Counted from the first letter of the stretch, positions 44,524-55,294 are shown. The stretch is DNA of 64,000 nucleotides from Microscilla marina ATCC 23134 (GCF_000169175.1 NZ_AAWS01000013.1:167254-231253); one strand, 5' to 3'. Notes: generated from the sequence alone by a model not told the origin. Numbers and translations are program-made.

Positions 44524-47500
44524 ATGGAAAACAATAAAAGATATTGGAGAGGCATAGAAGAATTCACTAATGATACAGAGTTTGTAAAAAACGCAGAAAG
44601 TGAATTTCCTGAGTATTTGCCGATCAACGAAAAAAGTCCTACAAAGGAAGAGGAAGGAATGTCTGGCGGACGTAGAGACTTCTTAAAGCTTATGGGGTTC
44701 AGCATTGCAGCTGCTTCGTTGGCTGCTTGTGAAGCTCCAGTCAAAAAAATTGTCCCTTACCTTAACAAACCAGAAGACATAGAGCCGGGAGTTCCCAACT
44801 TCTATGCTTCTACTTATTTTGCCGAAAATGAGTACGCCAGCGTTGTGGTGAAAACCCGCGAAGGTCGTCCTATAAAAATAGAAGGTAATGATTTGTCGCC
44901 TGTAAGTATGGGCGGAACATCAGCTCGTATCCAGGCATCAGTGCTTGATCTGTACGACACCACTCGTTACCAAGACCCACAAAAAAGTGGTAAAAAAGCA
45001 AAGATAGAAGACATTGATAAAGAAGTAATGTCGCAACTAAGCGGTAACATTCGCATAGTTTCTCACTCTATCATCAGTCCTTCTACTAAAGAAGCAATCA
45101 AAGAATTCATCGCTAAATACCCTTCTGCCAAACACGTAATGTATGATACCAATTCATCTTACGGAATCTTGAAAGCAAACAAAGATTCATTTGGCAAAAT
45201 GGCAGTACCTAATTATGACTTTAGCAAAGCCAATACTATAGTAAGTATTGATGCTGACTTTTTAGGCACTTGGGTAAACCCTATAGGGCACGCCCGCCAA
45301 TACGCTAAAACCCGTAAATTGAATCAGGGCAAGACAGACATGTCACGCCACTATCAATTTGAGGCTCGTTTATCTCTTACCGGATCAAACGCTGATTACC
45401 GTGTGCCAACTAAACCCTCTCAACTGGGTCTAGTGGTGGCAGCCTTACATAGTGCAGTTGCTGGCGGAGGCGATACCAAAGGGTTGAGCAAAGATGTTGT
45501 TGCGAAAATTAAAAAAGCAGCGACTGACCTAAAAGCAAATAAAGGCAAATCATTGGTTGTATGTGGGTTGAATGATCCAGCAGTACAAACCTTGGTAAAT
45601 GACATTAACAACAAGTTAGGCAATTACGGAGAAACCATTGATATGTCAAAAGCATCTAACCTTCAGCAAGGAAACGATGCAGAAATGAACAAGTTTATTG
45701 ATGATGTAAAAGGTGGAAGCGTAAACGGTGTTATTTTCTTTGGAACTAACCCAGTATACAATCACCCACGTGGTGCAGAACTTAAAGCTGCTTTGTCAAA
45801 AGTAAAATTAAGAGTTTCTTTGGCTTCAAAACCTGATGAAACAGCCACTGCTTGTACCTATATAATGCCAGATAATCATTTCTTAGAGTCTTGGAGTGAT
45901 GCCGAGCCTGTAGAAGGAATGTTTAGCGTACAACAACCTACCATTCGTCCTTTGTTCCGCACACGAGCGGCTCAAGAGACATTGTTGGCGTGGACAGGCA
46001 AAAAAGCCTCTTTCTATGATTACGTTCGTGATTACTGGAAGAAAAACTTGTTTAGCCAACAAAGTAAGCATAACTCTTTTGAGAAGTTTTGGACAAATGC
46101 TTTGCACGACGGTGTATTTGCTGGAAAGGCAGCACCAAAAACTGAGAAAGCTACTCCAAAACCTCAAACACCTACCGATTCTACCCAAACAGAGACCCCT
46201 ACCATTGTTGCAGGAGGATCTGTAAACTTTAGCGGAAATGTAAGTGCAGCGATGTCAGCTGTGGCTAGTAACTATACCGCATCAAGCAAAGACATAGAGC
46301 TTTCTTTGTACGAAAAAATCTCTATTGGTTCTGGTTACCAGGCAAACAACCCTTGGTTGCAAGAAATGGCAGACCCTATCTCTCGTGCTTGTTGGGACAA
46401 CTATTTGGCGGTTCCTTTAGCTTATGCCAAAGAGCAAAAGCTTAAGCAAGGAGATATTGTAAAGCTTACTGCTGGAAAAGCAAGCATTGAAATTCCAGTA
46501 TTGGTACAACCAGGACAAACTCGTGGCACGGTGTCGCTTGCGGTAGGTTATGGACGCACCAAGATTGGAAAAGTGGGGAAAGGTGAAGCTGAAACGATTG
46601 CTTTTGGTAAACAAACCTGGGGTGGACAAGATGCTTATCCGTTTGCCACAGTGAAAAACGGTGTAGTAGTAATGGGTAACCCAAAGGTTTCTATTACTAA
46701 GACAGAAAAGAAAATGGAAATTGCTCAAATACAAACACACCATACTATTATGGGGCGTGATATTGTACAAGGAGCAACTTTAAAAGAATATCAAAAAGAG
46801 AACCACGCTGGTAGAACTTATCCAAAAGTGACCTTCAAAGGCAAAGAAAGAAAGCCCTATGATATGACACTTTGGAAGTCAAACCACAAATATCCAAACC
46901 ACTCATGGGGGATGGTTGTAGACCTTAACTCTTGTATTGGTTGTGGAGCTTGTACTATTGCTTGTCAGTCAGAGAACAATGTTCCTGTGGTTGGAAAGCA
47001 AGAAGTACTAAACCGACGTGAAATGCACTGGATTCGCATTGACCGTTATTACACATCATCGTTTATTTTGGATGAAAAAACTACCCCAGGACTAAGCGAC
47101 TACCAGAAAATGGAAGAAGCGGCTGAGAATCCTCAGGTAGTATATCAACCTATGATGTGTCAGCATTGTAATAATGCACCTTGTGAAACAGTTTGTCCGG
47201 TATTGGCAACTACCCATAGTACCGAAGGTTTGAACCAAATGGCTTATAACCGTTGCTTTGGTACTCGTTACTGTGCAAACAACTGCCCTTATAAAGTACG
47301 TCGTTTCAACTGGTTCAATTATTTTGATGATAAGCGTTTTACAGAAGTAAACTACTCACAGTCAAGTGACTTAGGTAAAATGGTATTGAACCCTGACGTA
47401 ACAGTACGCTCTCGTGGAGTAATGGAAAAATGCTCTATGTGTGTACAACGTATTCAGGCAGGTAAACTTCAGGCTAAGAAAGAAAAACGTCGCCCAACTG

Positions 47501-47898
47501 ATAAAGATATCAACGTTGCTTGTGCGCAGTCTTGCCCTACTCAGGCCATCACCTTTGGAGATATGAACAACGAAGATAGCAATATCTTTAAAATGTTGAA
47601 AATCAAAGAAGTAGAGCAAGAAAAAGAAGGAGAGCTGACTAAGGGACACGGTCATAAAAAGGAAAAAGAAGGAGATCAGGGACATGATAAACACTTCCTA
47701 AACCTTCAGGATCGTGAGAAAACCCGTGGTAAGGAAAAAGAAAAAGTGTGGGTAATTACTGAACCCCGCGCATACCACGTGTTAGAAGTCATCAATGTTC
47801 GCCCACAAGTTTCTTATCTTACTAAGATTCGCAACAATGAAAACGAACTTGTTGAGGATATTATTAAGAAATCTGAAGAAGGAAAGAAAAAAGCATAG
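44524..47898 (+). CDS. actB: Alternative complex III, molybdopterin-like and Fe-S subunit ActB
   Basis: 1124 residues. Twin-arginine signal GGRRDFLKLMGFSIAAAS (Arg50-Arg51), then a molybdopterin-oxidoreductase-like domain (about 60-760; this part of ActB normally lacks the cofactor), with an insert rich in Thr/Pro near 540-560. The C-terminal ferredoxin-like part holds four cysteine clusters: CIGCGACTIAC (from residue 804), CQHCNNAPCETVC, CANNC and CSMC with CAQSC. These suit three [4Fe-4S] and one [3Fe-4S] centre. The tail is charged and Lys/Glu/His-rich. On the periplasmic side of the membrane. Confidence 0.94.
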   Translation: MENNKRYWRGIEEFTNDTEFVKNAESEFPEYLPINEKSPTKEEEGMSGGRRDFLKLMGFSIAAASLAACEAPVKKIVPYLNKPEDIEPGVPNFYASTYFAENEYASVVVKTREGRPIKIEGNDLSPVSMGGTSARIQASVLDLYDTTRYQDPQKSGKKAKIEDIDKEVMSQLSGNIRIVSHSIISPSTKEAIKEFIAKYPSAKHVMYDTNSSYGILKANKDSFGKMAVPNYDFSKANTIVSIDADFLGTWVNPIGHARQYAKTRKLNQGKTDMSRHYQFEARLSLTGSNADYRVPTKPSQLGLVVAALHSAVAGGGDTKGLSKDVVAKIKKAATDLKANKGKSLVVCGLNDPAVQTLVNDINNKLGNYGETIDMSKASNLQQGNDAEMNKFIDDVKGGSVNGVIFFGTNPVYNHPRGAELKAALSKVKLRVSLASKPDETATACTYIMPDNHFLESWSDAEPVEGMFSVQQPTIRPLFRTRAAQETLLAWTGKKASFYDYVRDYWKKNLFSQQSKHNSFEKFWTNALHDGVFAGKAAPKTEKATPKPQTPTDSTQTETPTIVAGGSVNFSGNVSAAMSAVASNYTASSKDIELSLYEKISIGSGYQANNPWLQEMADPISRACWDNYLAVPLAYAKEQKLKQGDIVKLTAGKASIEIPVLVQPGQTRGTVSLAVGYGRTKIGKVGKGEAETIAFGKQTWGGQDAYPFATVKNGVVVMGNPKVSITKTEKKMEIAQIQTHHTIMGRDIVQGATLKEYQKENHAGRTYPKVTFKGKERKPYDMTLWKSNHKYPNHSWGMVVDLNSCIGCGACTIACQSENNVPVVGKQEVLNRREMHWIRIDRYYTSSFILDEKTTPGLSDYQKMEEAAENPQVVYQPMMCQHCNNAPCETVCPVLATTHSTEGLNQMAYNRCFGTRYCANNCPYKVRRFNWFNYFDDKRFTEVNYSQSSDLGKMVLNPDVTVRSRGVMEKCSMCVQRIQAGKLQAKKEKRRPTDKDINVACAQSCPTQAITFGDMNNEDSNIFKMLKIKEVEQEKEGELTKGHGHKKEKEGDQGHDKHFLNLQDREKTRGKEKEKVWVITEPRAYHVLEVINVRPQVSYLTKIRNNENELVEDIIKKSEEGKKKA

Positions 47899-47904
47899 AT
47901 AATT

Positions 47905-47940
47905 AGGGAATTGGTCTTTTGACCAATTCCCTCTTAATTT
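47905..47940 (+). terminator. Hairpin between actB and actC
   Basis: AGGGAATTGGTC (47905-47916) pairs perfectly with GACCAATTCCCT (47921-47932) across a TTTT loop, then CTTAATTTT. A 12-bp stem inside an operon: partial terminator or mRNA-stability element. Confidence 0.6.
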
Positions 47941-47968
47941 TGAAAAAACTAATAATTGCCAAATACAT

Positions 47969-49429
47969 ATGCAAGTAACATCACCGGTAAGAGCCCCTCT
48001 TGTATTAAAAAAAGAGGAAAACGGACAGAAACGAGCAACTACATATCACGATATTACTGAGGATATTTGTAGACAGGTGGAGGCTCCACCTACAAACCCC
48101 CGCTGGTTATTGGCTATGCTGTTGTCATTAGCAGCCTTAGGTTGGGGTGGTTATACATTATACCGCACTTGGTGGTTTGGTCTCGGAGAATGGGGACTAA
48201 ACAAAACCGTTGGATGGGCGTGGGATATTACCAACTTCGTATGGTGGGTAGGTATTGGTCACGCTGGAACCCTTATTTCTGCAATTTTGCTTTTATTCCG
48301 CCAAAAATGGAGAACATCTATTAACCGGGCGGCAGAAGCAATGACCATTTTTGCGGTATTGTGTGCAGGTAGTTTTATTTTAATGCACATGGGACGTGCC
48401 TGGATGGCTTATTGGGCATTGCCTTTACCAAATACTTATGGATCGTTGTGGGTAAACTTTAACTCACCACTTGTATGGGATGTATTTGCAATTAGTACTT
48501 ACCTTACTGTATCTGTAGTATTCTGGTACATAGGATTAATTCCTGATTTAGCAACTATCCGCGAAAGAGCCATTGCCCGTGGTGATAAAATTAGAGCTTT
48601 TGTATATGGTATACTAAGTTTTGGTTGGGACGGCTCAGCCAAAACCTGGGCACGATACGAAGAAGTAGCTTTGATTCTTGCTGGTTTATCTACTCCGCTG
48701 GTACTGTCTGTACACACCATTGTAAGTATGGACTTTGCCACCTCATTGATTCCTGGATGGCACACAACTATCTTCCCGCCATACTTTGTGGCTGGTGCGA
48801 TCTTCTCAGGTTTTGCAATGGTACTTACCTTGATGTTAATTACTCGCCACGTATTTAAACTACAAGCTTATATTACTCTTGAGCACATCGAATCTATGAA
48901 TAAGGTAATTGTTCTAACAGGTTCTATAGTAGGTATTGCTTACCTGACTGAGTTTTTTATTGCTTGGTACTCAGGGGTAGAGTATGAGTCTTATGCATTT
49001 ATTAACCGTGCTTTTGGACCTTACTGGTGGGCGTATGCTGCCATGATGAGTTGTAACGTACTTTCTCCTCAATTTTTCTGGTTTAGATCACTTCGTCGTA
49101 ACATTTATGTTACATTTATCCTGTCTATTGTGGTAAACATAGGTATGTGGTTTGAGCGATTTGTAATTATTGTGACTTCTTTGCACAGAGATTACTTGCC
49201 CTCAAGCTGGGCTATGTTCTATCCAACCTGGGTAGATTTAGGAGATTATATATTCACTTTCGGTTTATTCTTTACTTTGTTTTTCTTGTTCGCTAAATTT
49301 TTGCCGGTAATTAATATGGCAGAGGTAAAAGCAGTACTAAAGTCTACTTCTCAAACTACTCTTGAGAAAGTTCAGGCGCGTTCTGCTGAGAGTGTAGCAA
49401 GTGATACACATCAGGGTGATGATAAATAA
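47969..49429 (+). CDS. actC: Alternative complex III, membrane subunit ActC (NrfD/PsrC type)
   Basis: 486 residues with about ten transmembrane helices, of the NrfD/PsrC family. It is one of the two quinol-binding membrane subunits of the complex. Family features include [33 protein letters not shown] and [20 protein letters not shown]. Separated from actB by 70 bp containing a hairpin, and followed by actD after 60 bp. Confidence 0.95.
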   Translation: MQVTSPVRAPLVLKKEENGQKRATTYHDITEDICRQVEAPPTNPRWLLAMLLSLAALGWGGYTLYRTWWFGLGEWGLNKTVGWAWDITNFVWWVGIGHAGTLISAILLLFRQKWRTSINRAAEAMTIFAVLCAGSFILMHMGRAWMAYWALPLPNTYGSLWVNFNSPLVWDVFAISTYLTVSVVFWYIGLIPDLATIRERAIARGDKIRAFVYGILSFGWDGSAKTWARYEEVALILAGLSTPLVLSVHTIVSMDFATSLIPGWHTTIFPPYFVAGAIFSGFAMVLTLMLITRHVFKLQAYITLEHIESMNKVIVLTGSIVGIAYLTEFFIAWYSGVEYESYAFINRAFGPYWWAYAAMMSCNVLSPQFFWFRSLRRNIYVTFILSIVVNIGMWFERFVIIVTSLHRDYLPSSWAMFYPTWVDLGDYIFTFGLFFTLFFLFAKFLPVINMAEVKAVLKSTSQTTLEKVQARSAESVASDTHQGDDK

Positions 49430-49489
49430 TAAGTGAGTCATAATTATTCAAAAGATCCAAAATACTAAATCTTACGATTGATTAAAGAT

Positions 49490-50020
49490 ATGGCAGAAAC
49501 TAAAAAATATATAGTAGGGGTATTTGACGACGAAGATGTTTTGTTGCCTGCGGTAAAAAAAATACGTGCAGAAGGTGTGCAAATCCACGATGTATATACT
49601 CCTTATCCAGTTCACCACCTGGATACTTACCTGGGTTATAAAAGAACAAGACTAGGTAAAGCAGCTTTCCTTTTTGGAGCTACTGGTACTACCCTGGCAA
49701 TTACAATGATTAGCTATATGCTGGGCTTTGACTGGCCAATGGATATTGGGGGTAAAGATTTTTTACCTGCACCTAACTTTGTTCCAGTTACATTTGAATC
49801 TACAGTATTAATCTCTGCATTGGGTATGGTAGGTACATTTCTGGTATCTCGTGGGCTTGGTCCTGGTAAAAAAGCTATAATGTTTGATCCTCGAAGTACA
49901 GATGACAAACACGTAATGGCGATTAACTTGGACAAAAACACCAAACACTCAAAAGAAGACATTGTGGCTATTTTGAAACAAAATGGTGTGACCGAAGAAC
50001 CCAAAGAAGTGGATTTATAA
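49490..50020 (+). CDS. actD: Alternative complex III subunit ActD (DUF3341)
   Basis: 176 residues from the ATG at 49490 (MAETKKYIVGVFDDED); an in-frame TTG 12 bp upstream is less likely. DUF3341 domain: a cytoplasmic N-terminal part with IRAEGVQIHDVYTPYPVHHLD, then two transmembrane helices (about 55-80 and 95-120) and a soluble tail. ActD is a structural subunit without cofactor. Confidence 0.92.
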   Translation: MAETKKYIVGVFDDEDVLLPAVKKIRAEGVQIHDVYTPYPVHHLDTYLGYKRTRLGKAAFLFGATGTTLAITMISYMLGFDWPMDIGGKDFLPAPNFVPVTFESTVLISALGMVGTFLVSRGLGPGKKAIMFDPRSTDDKHVMAINLDKNTKHSKEDIVAILKQNGVTEEPKEVDL

Positions 50021-50073
50021 AAGTATAAATGGCAGATAATTAGTGAATATTTCTACTTTAAAAAATTGCAAAG

Positions 50074-50835
50074 ATGTTACTTAGATCAAAAAAATATATA
50101 CCGTTGATGTTAGTCCTGACTGTGATGGTCTTGAGCTCTTGCTCTCGAAACCCCAACAGTCCAGGAACAGAATATGCGCCTCAAATGTATGTGTCTATTC
50201 CTTATGAGCCATATACACAGGTGAAGAAAAATCCTTTGAACCCTACTGGAATGAACTTGCGCAAGCCACCTGAAGGAACTGTGGCTCGTAAAGGACACTA
50301 TAACATGACAGTAGAGAATGATAAGGGAGAAAGAAGCGCATTGTTGGTTTACAATTTCCCAGCAGGCGAAGAAGGTTTGAAAATGGCATCAAAAGTAAGC
50401 AATCCTTTGGCTTTGCCTAAAGATTCTGCGGCTATTGATAAATATGTACTCGAAGAGTGCCAGCCTTTGTACGAGCGTTATTGCCAGCACTGTCATGGTG
50501 CTACTGGTAAAGGCGATGGAAAAGTCAACGATCAGTACAAAGGGGTGGCAAATCTCACAGCTGGTGCCCAAAAAACAAATACTAGTGGGCATATCTTCCA
50601 CGTGATTACACACGGTAAAGGGCGTATGTGGCCTCACAAGCAAATTGTGACTCCTGAAGAACGTTGGAAAATCGCTTATTATGTTCATAAGTTGCAAGGA
50701 CGTTTGCACGAAGCAGTTGCTAATAATCGCTCTGACGACAAAGCTCCAAAGGCAAAGACAGACGAGGATACAAAAACAGATAGTACTGCTAAAAAAGAGG
50801 CTAAGAAAACTGAACCTGAAAATAAAGGACATTAA
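50074..50835 (+). CDS. actE: Alternative complex III, monohaem cytochrome c subunit ActE
   Basis: 253 residues. Lipoprotein signal with lipobox LSSC (Cys23), so it is anchored to the membrane by lipid. One class I cytochrome c domain with CQHCH at 137-141, followed by GKGDGKVND; axial Met is probably the one in GKGRMWPHKQ. The C-terminal 40 residues are a charged Lys/Asp/Glu tail. ActE takes electrons from ActA and is a likely exit point to the oxidase. Confidence 0.93.
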   Translation: MLLRSKKYIPLMLVLTVMVLSSCSRNPNSPGTEYAPQMYVSIPYEPYTQVKKNPLNPTGMNLRKPPEGTVARKGHYNMTVENDKGERSALLVYNFPAGEEGLKMASKVSNPLALPKDSAAIDKYVLEECQPLYERYCQHCHGATGKGDGKVNDQYKGVANLTAGAQKTNTSGHIFHVITHGKGRMWPHKQIVTPEERWKIAYYVHKLQGRLHEAVANNRSDDKAPKAKTDEDTKTDSTAKKEAKKTEPENKGH

Positions 50836-50888
50836 TAGCAGTGTCATCATAATAAACAGAAGAAAAGCTTAAAAGAATCTATAATATT

Positions 50889-52235
50889 ATGGCTGGAGAC
50901 AAACATATTACGCTTTCAGACTTGTCGCAGGAAAAGAATTTTGAATTTACCCCGAAACTGCGTAAACAGCTGATGACTGCTATAGTAGTTGGAGCTGCTT
51001 TGCTGATAGTGGGGATTATTTTATGGACGCAAGGCATAGGGCTTGGTGGCGAACATCACGGTGGAGGTCACGCTCCCGAAGGACATGGTGCCGGAGGTGG
51101 TGGAGACGAAGGTGGACACGGTGCTTTCCACTGGACCAAACGCCTGTATGCTGTACTTTGGCATGACAGTGTATTTTTTACTGGCATTGCTCTGGTAGGG
51201 GTTTTCTTTGTTGCATTCAACTACCTGGCACTTTCTGGATGGCCAACAATGATTAAAAGGATTCCCGAAACTTTTGGTAAATTCTTGCCAATTACCGGTG
51301 TGATCCTATTGGCAGTATTTGCCCTAGGTGGTCATGACCTTTTTCACTGGACTCACCACGAGTTATTTGACCCTAATAGCCCTAAATATGATAAAATCAT
51401 TGCAGGCAAAGAAGGGTATTTGAATACACCTTTCTTCGTAATAAGAACCGTTTTATATTTTGTTTTATGGTACGTTTTATACGTGTTATTACGCAAAATG
51501 TCTTTGAAAGAAGATGAGGTAAACGATTTTTATGCTTACACTAAAAACCCTGTTTTTCATAAGAAAAGTGGTGTTTATGCAGCAATCTTTATCGTGATAT
51601 TTGCCATTACAACCTCTACTGCTGCTTGGGACTGGGTGATGTCAATCGATGCACACTGGTTCAGTACAATGTTTGGCTGGTATACATTTGCCAGTTGGTT
51701 TGTTACAGGCTTGGCAGCTATGGCGCTGTATGTAGTGGTGCTTAAAGACCATGGGTACTTCAAGTATGTAAATGAAAATCACATTCATGATTTAGGTAAA
51801 TTTATCTTTGCATTTAGTATTTTTTGGACATATATATGGTTTGCTCAGTTCTTGTTGATCTATTACGCCAACATTCCTGAAGAAACTGTGTACTTCCTCC
51901 ACAGGATGGAAGATTTCAAATTCTTGTTCTTCTTTAATATCATTATCAACTTTGCCTTCCCGTTCTTGTTCTTAATGCCAAGAGCAGCCAAAAGAAAAAC
52001 TTTACTTGTAAAGATTGCGGCTGTTGGGGTTATCTTTGGTCACTGGTTAGATTTTTATATGATGATTATGCCAGGTACAGTAGGTAAACATAGTGGTATT
52101 GGATTGGTGGAAATAGGTACGGTAATCTTATTTATTGCGGGTTTTATTTGGGTAACAGCTGCTGCTTTGGCGAAGGCTAACATTATCCCTAAAAACCACC
52201 CAATGATTGAGGAAAGTTTGCACCACAATATTTAA
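50889..52235 (+). CDS. actF: Alternative complex III, membrane subunit ActF
   Basis: 448 residues with about ten transmembrane helices; a second NrfD-type quinone-site subunit paired with ActC. A His/Gly-rich loop of about 35 residues lies between helices 1 and 2 (GEHHGGGHAPEGHGAGGGGD). Later features include GGHDLFHWTHHELFDPNS and DWVMSIDAHWFSTMFGWYTF. Last act gene; coxB begins 57 bp downstream. Confidence 0.94.
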   Translation: MAGDKHITLSDLSQEKNFEFTPKLRKQLMTAIVVGAALLIVGIILWTQGIGLGGEHHGGGHAPEGHGAGGGGDEGGHGAFHWTKRLYAVLWHDSVFFTGIALVGVFFVAFNYLALSGWPTMIKRIPETFGKFLPITGVILLAVFALGGHDLFHWTHHELFDPNSPKYDKIIAGKEGYLNTPFFVIRTVLYFVLWYVLYVLLRKMSLKEDEVNDFYAYTKNPVFHKKSGVYAAIFIVIFAITTSTAAWDWVMSIDAHWFSTMFGWYTFASWFVTGLAAMALYVVVLKDHGYFKYVNENHIHDLGKFIFAFSIFWTYIWFAQFLLIYYANIPEETVYFLHRMEDFKFLFFFNIIINFAFPFLFLMPRAAKRKTLLVKIAAVGVIFGHWLDFYMMIMPGTVGKHSGIGLVEIGTVILFIAGFIWVTAAALAKANIIPKNHPMIEESLHHNI

Positions 52236-52292
52236 ACATTTACCTTAAACGAATTTTTATAGAACCAAACAGATAAATAATAGATTGATCTT

Positions 52293-53354
52293 ATGGCTAA
52301 CTTGATATTGGGTCTTGCAATCGTATTAATTTTCGTGATTCTGTTAATGCTTTTCAGAATCCAAAGGTTAGTATCTGTTGCAAAAGGCGAGCATAAAGAA
52401 AAAGTAGACGGATTTAACAATCTGAATGCTAACTTGATGTGGATTTTCCCCCTAATAGGCGTAATCGCAGCAATTTGGTATTCAGGAGAGGCTGCCAAGA
52501 ATTTTTTACCTGAAGCATCCTCTATACACGGACAACAAACAGATAGTTTGTTTTGGTCTTCTACTGTAGTTATCTTAATAATGTTTGTGATTACTAACGC
52601 AGCGTTGTTTTACTTTGCTTTCCGTTATCGGTACAAAAAAGAGAACAAGGCATCGTTTTTCCCTGAAAATCATAAACTGGAAATAGCTTGGACAATTACT
52701 CCTGCTATCATACTTACTGTATTGGTATTTTATGGTAATAAAGTGTGGTGGGACATTATGGGAGAAGTTCCAAAAGATGCTGAAGTTGTAGAAATAGTAG
52801 GGCAGCAATTTGCCTGGAAAACCCGTTATCCTGGCAAGGATAAGAAAATGGGTAATTATGACTATCGTTTGATTGATGCCACCAATGAATTAGGCATCGA
52901 CTTTGGACACAAAGATGCAAACGATGACTTTGTGAGTGGTAAGCTTGTATTACCTGTAAATCGTCCAATTCTTTTTAAGATTAGAGCTAAAGATGTGTTG
53001 CACAGTGTTTTTGCACCCCATTTTCGCTTAAAAATGGATGCTGTACCAGGGATGCCCACCCAGTTTCATTTTACCCCAACTAAAACAACTGCACAAATGC
53101 GATCTGAATTAGGCAACCCTAAATTTAACTACGAGATTGCTTGTACAGAGATTTGCGGAAAGGGGCACTACAGTATGCGCTTGTTGGTAGAGGTTGTTGA
53201 AGAAGCTGAGTATAAGAAATGGTACGCATCTCAATCTCCTTTCCTCAAGGATAACCCTGAGTATAAAGGGAGAGATTTAAAATGGCTGCGCAAGAAAAAG
53301 AATTTTGCCAGCAAAAAGCAGGAAGAAAAAACAGCGCACGCTAAAATTGACTAG
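52293..53354 (+). CDS. coxB: Cytochrome c oxidase subunit II
   Basis: 353 residues. Two transmembrane helices (about 1-20 with 45-65, and 90-115), a membrane-spanning pair followed by a periplasmic cupredoxin domain. The binuclear CuA site is intact: His in VLHSVFAPHF and Cys284, Cys288, His292 and Met295 in CTEICGKGHYSM. No cytochrome c domain is fused to the end, so this is an aa3 rather than caa3 layout; electrons come from a separate cytochrome such as ActE. Confidence 0.95.
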   Translation: MANLILGLAIVLIFVILLMLFRIQRLVSVAKGEHKEKVDGFNNLNANLMWIFPLIGVIAAIWYSGEAAKNFLPEASSIHGQQTDSLFWSSTVVILIMFVITNAALFYFAFRYRYKKENKASFFPENHKLEIAWTITPAIILTVLVFYGNKVWWDIMGEVPKDAEVVEIVGQQFAWKTRYPGKDKKMGNYDYRLIDATNELGIDFGHKDANDDFVSGKLVLPVNRPILFKIRAKDVLHSVFAPHFRLKMDAVPGMPTQFHFTPTKTTAQMRSELGNPKFNYEIACTEICGKGHYSMRLLVEVVEEAEYKKWYASQSPFLKDNPEYKGRDLKWLRKKKNFASKKQEEKTAHAKID

Positions 53355-53386
53355 ACTTGTAAACATTAAAAAGCGAATTGACTATT

Positions 53387-55294
53387 ATGGCAGATAATCA
53401 TAATCAAGGTGATGCAATCAAGGAGGTAGGTCACGATCACGCTCATGATCATGGACACGACCACGACCATCACCATGACCAAAGCTTTATTTCAAAGTAT
53501 ATTTTTAGCGAAGATCACAAGGTTATCGCAAAACAATTTTTATTTACTGGAATCTTCTGGGCGGTAATAGGAGGACTTATGTCACTTGTTTTCCGTTTAC
53601 AGCTTGGTTTTCCAGAGATGAGCATGGAGTTTCTTCGCCCTATTTTGGGTGGATGGATTACAGAAGCAGGAAAGCTAGAACCAGAGTTTTATCTTGCTTT
53701 GGTTACAATGCACGGAACCATTATGGTATTCTTTGTATTGACTGCAGGTCTGAGTGGTACTTTTAGTAACTTCCTTATTCCTTTGCAGATTGGTGCCCGT
53801 GACATGGCGTCAGGTTTTATGAACATGCTTTCATATTGGTTCTTCTTTGGATCAAGTGTAATTATGTTTGCTTCTATCTTTTTAGAAACAGGACCAGCTT
53901 CTGGTAGTTGGGTTATTTACCCACCACTAAGTGCTTTGCCTCAGGCAATGTCAGGCTCAGGTGCAGGTATGACAATGTGGTTAATCAGCATGGCTTTGTT
54001 TATTATCTCAGTATTATTAGGAGGTATAAACTATATAACCACTGTAATTAACCTAAGAGTAAAAGGAATGTCTTTTACTCGTTTGCCGCTGACTATATGG
54101 GCTTTCTTTATTACAGCTATCATTGGTCTGTTGTCATTCCCTGTGTTATTCTCAGCAGCATTGCTGTTGATTTTTGACAGAAGTTTAGGGACAAGTTTCT
54201 TCTTGTCTGAAATATATATAGCAGGCGAAGCTTTGCACCACCAAGGAGGTAGTCCTGTACTATTCCAGCACTTGTTCTGGTTCTTAGGACACCCCGAAGT
54301 ATACATTGTATTGATCCCTGCACTGGGTATTACTTCTGAAGTAATAGCAACCAATGCCCGCAAGCCTATTTTTGGCTACAAAGCAATGATTGGTTCTATT
54401 TTAGGTATTGCTGTCCTATCATTTATTGTATGGGCACACCATATGTTTGTGACTGGTATGAACCCATTCTTAGGGTCTGTATTTATGTTCCTTACATTAA
54501 TTATTGCAGTACCATCAGCAGTAAAATCATTTAACTATATTACTACATTATGGAGAGGTAATATCATTTTTACCCCAGCCATGATGTTCTCTATTGGACT
54601 GGTATCAATGTTTATCTCGGGTGGGGTTACAGGTATTATACTTGGAAACAACGCAATGGATATTCAGTTGCACGATACCTACTATGTAGTAGCTCACTTT
54701 CACCTTGTAATGGGTAGTGCTTCTTTCTTTGGAATGATGGCAGGTGTGTATCACTGGTTCCCAAAAATGTTTGGGCGAATGATGGACGAAAAGCTGGGGT
54801 ATATCCACTTTTGGTTTACATTTGTAGGTGCCTACCTTGTGTTTTTCCCGATGCACTACATCGGTATTGCAGGTTTCCCTCGTCGTTATTATGCTTTTAC
54901 TAACTTTGACTTTACAAAATCATTTACTGATTTGAATGCTTTCATTAGTATTGCAGCAATCATTACTGTATTCTCTCAGTTTGTATTTGTATTCAACTTT
55001 ATATATAGCATTTTCCGAGGTAGAAAAGCCTCTGAAAATCCTTGGGGATCAACTACACTTGAATGGACTACTCCTGTAAACCCTGGACATGGGAACTGGC
55101 CAGGAGAGATTCCTCAGGTATACCGTTGGCCTTACGATTACAGTAAACCAAACTCAGAAGAAGACGGATTTGGAGATTTTATTCCTCAACATATTCCATT
55201 ATCTCAAACACCACATTCTAACTTGCCACACGAGAAAGAAATGTTGGAGCGTGGAGGGAATAATGAGGATGAAATAACGATAAATGAGCAATAA
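53387..55294 (+). CDS. coxA: Cytochrome c oxidase subunit I
   Basis: 635 residues from ATG 53387. Catalytic subunit that reduces oxygen and pumps protons, with about 12 helices. Ligands visible: low-spin haem His in TMHGTIMVFF; CuB His and cross-linked Tyr in LGHPEVYIVLIP (with the Glu of A1-type oxidases); the CuB pair in WAHHMFVTGM; the haem a3 and haem a His in HDTYYVVAHFHLVMG. The cytoplasmic N terminus has an unusual His/Asp-rich run (residues about 13-32), a possible metal-binding segment. Its end overlaps ctaA by 11 bp. Confidence 0.96.
   Translation: MADNHNQGDAIKEVGHDHAHDHGHDHDHHHDQSFISKYIFSEDHKVIAKQFLFTGIFWAVIGGLMSLVFRLQLGFPEMSMEFLRPILGGWITEAGKLEPEFYLALVTMHGTIMVFFVLTAGLSGTFSNFLIPLQIGARDMASGFMNMLSYWFFFGSSVIMFASIFLETGPASGSWVIYPPLSALPQAMSGSGAGMTMWLISMALFIISVLLGGINYITTVINLRVKGMSFTRLPLTIWAFFITAIIGLLSFPVLFSAALLLIFDRSLGTSFFLSEIYIAGEALHHQGGSPVLFQHLFWFLGHPEVYIVLIPALGITSEVIATNARKPIFGYKAMIGSILGIAVLSFIVWAHHMFVTGMNPFLGSVFMFLTLIIAVPSAVKSFNYITTLWRGNIIFTPAMMFSIGLVSMFISGGVTGIILGNNAMDIQLHDTYYVVAHFHLVMGSASFFGMMAGVYHWFPKMFGRMMDEKLGYIHFWFTFVGAYLVFFPMHYIGIAGFPRRYYAFTNFDFTKSFTDLNAFISIAAIITVFSQFVFVFNFIYSIFRGRKASENPWGSTTLEWTTPVNPGHGNWPGEIPQVYRWPYDYSKPNSEEDGFGDFIPQHIPLSQTPHSNLPHEKEMLERGGNNEDEITINEQ

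Noticed and set aside
53400..53470. His-rich CoxA segment as a frameshift or error
   Set aside because: The frame continues without break into a canonical subunit I and codons alternate naturally.
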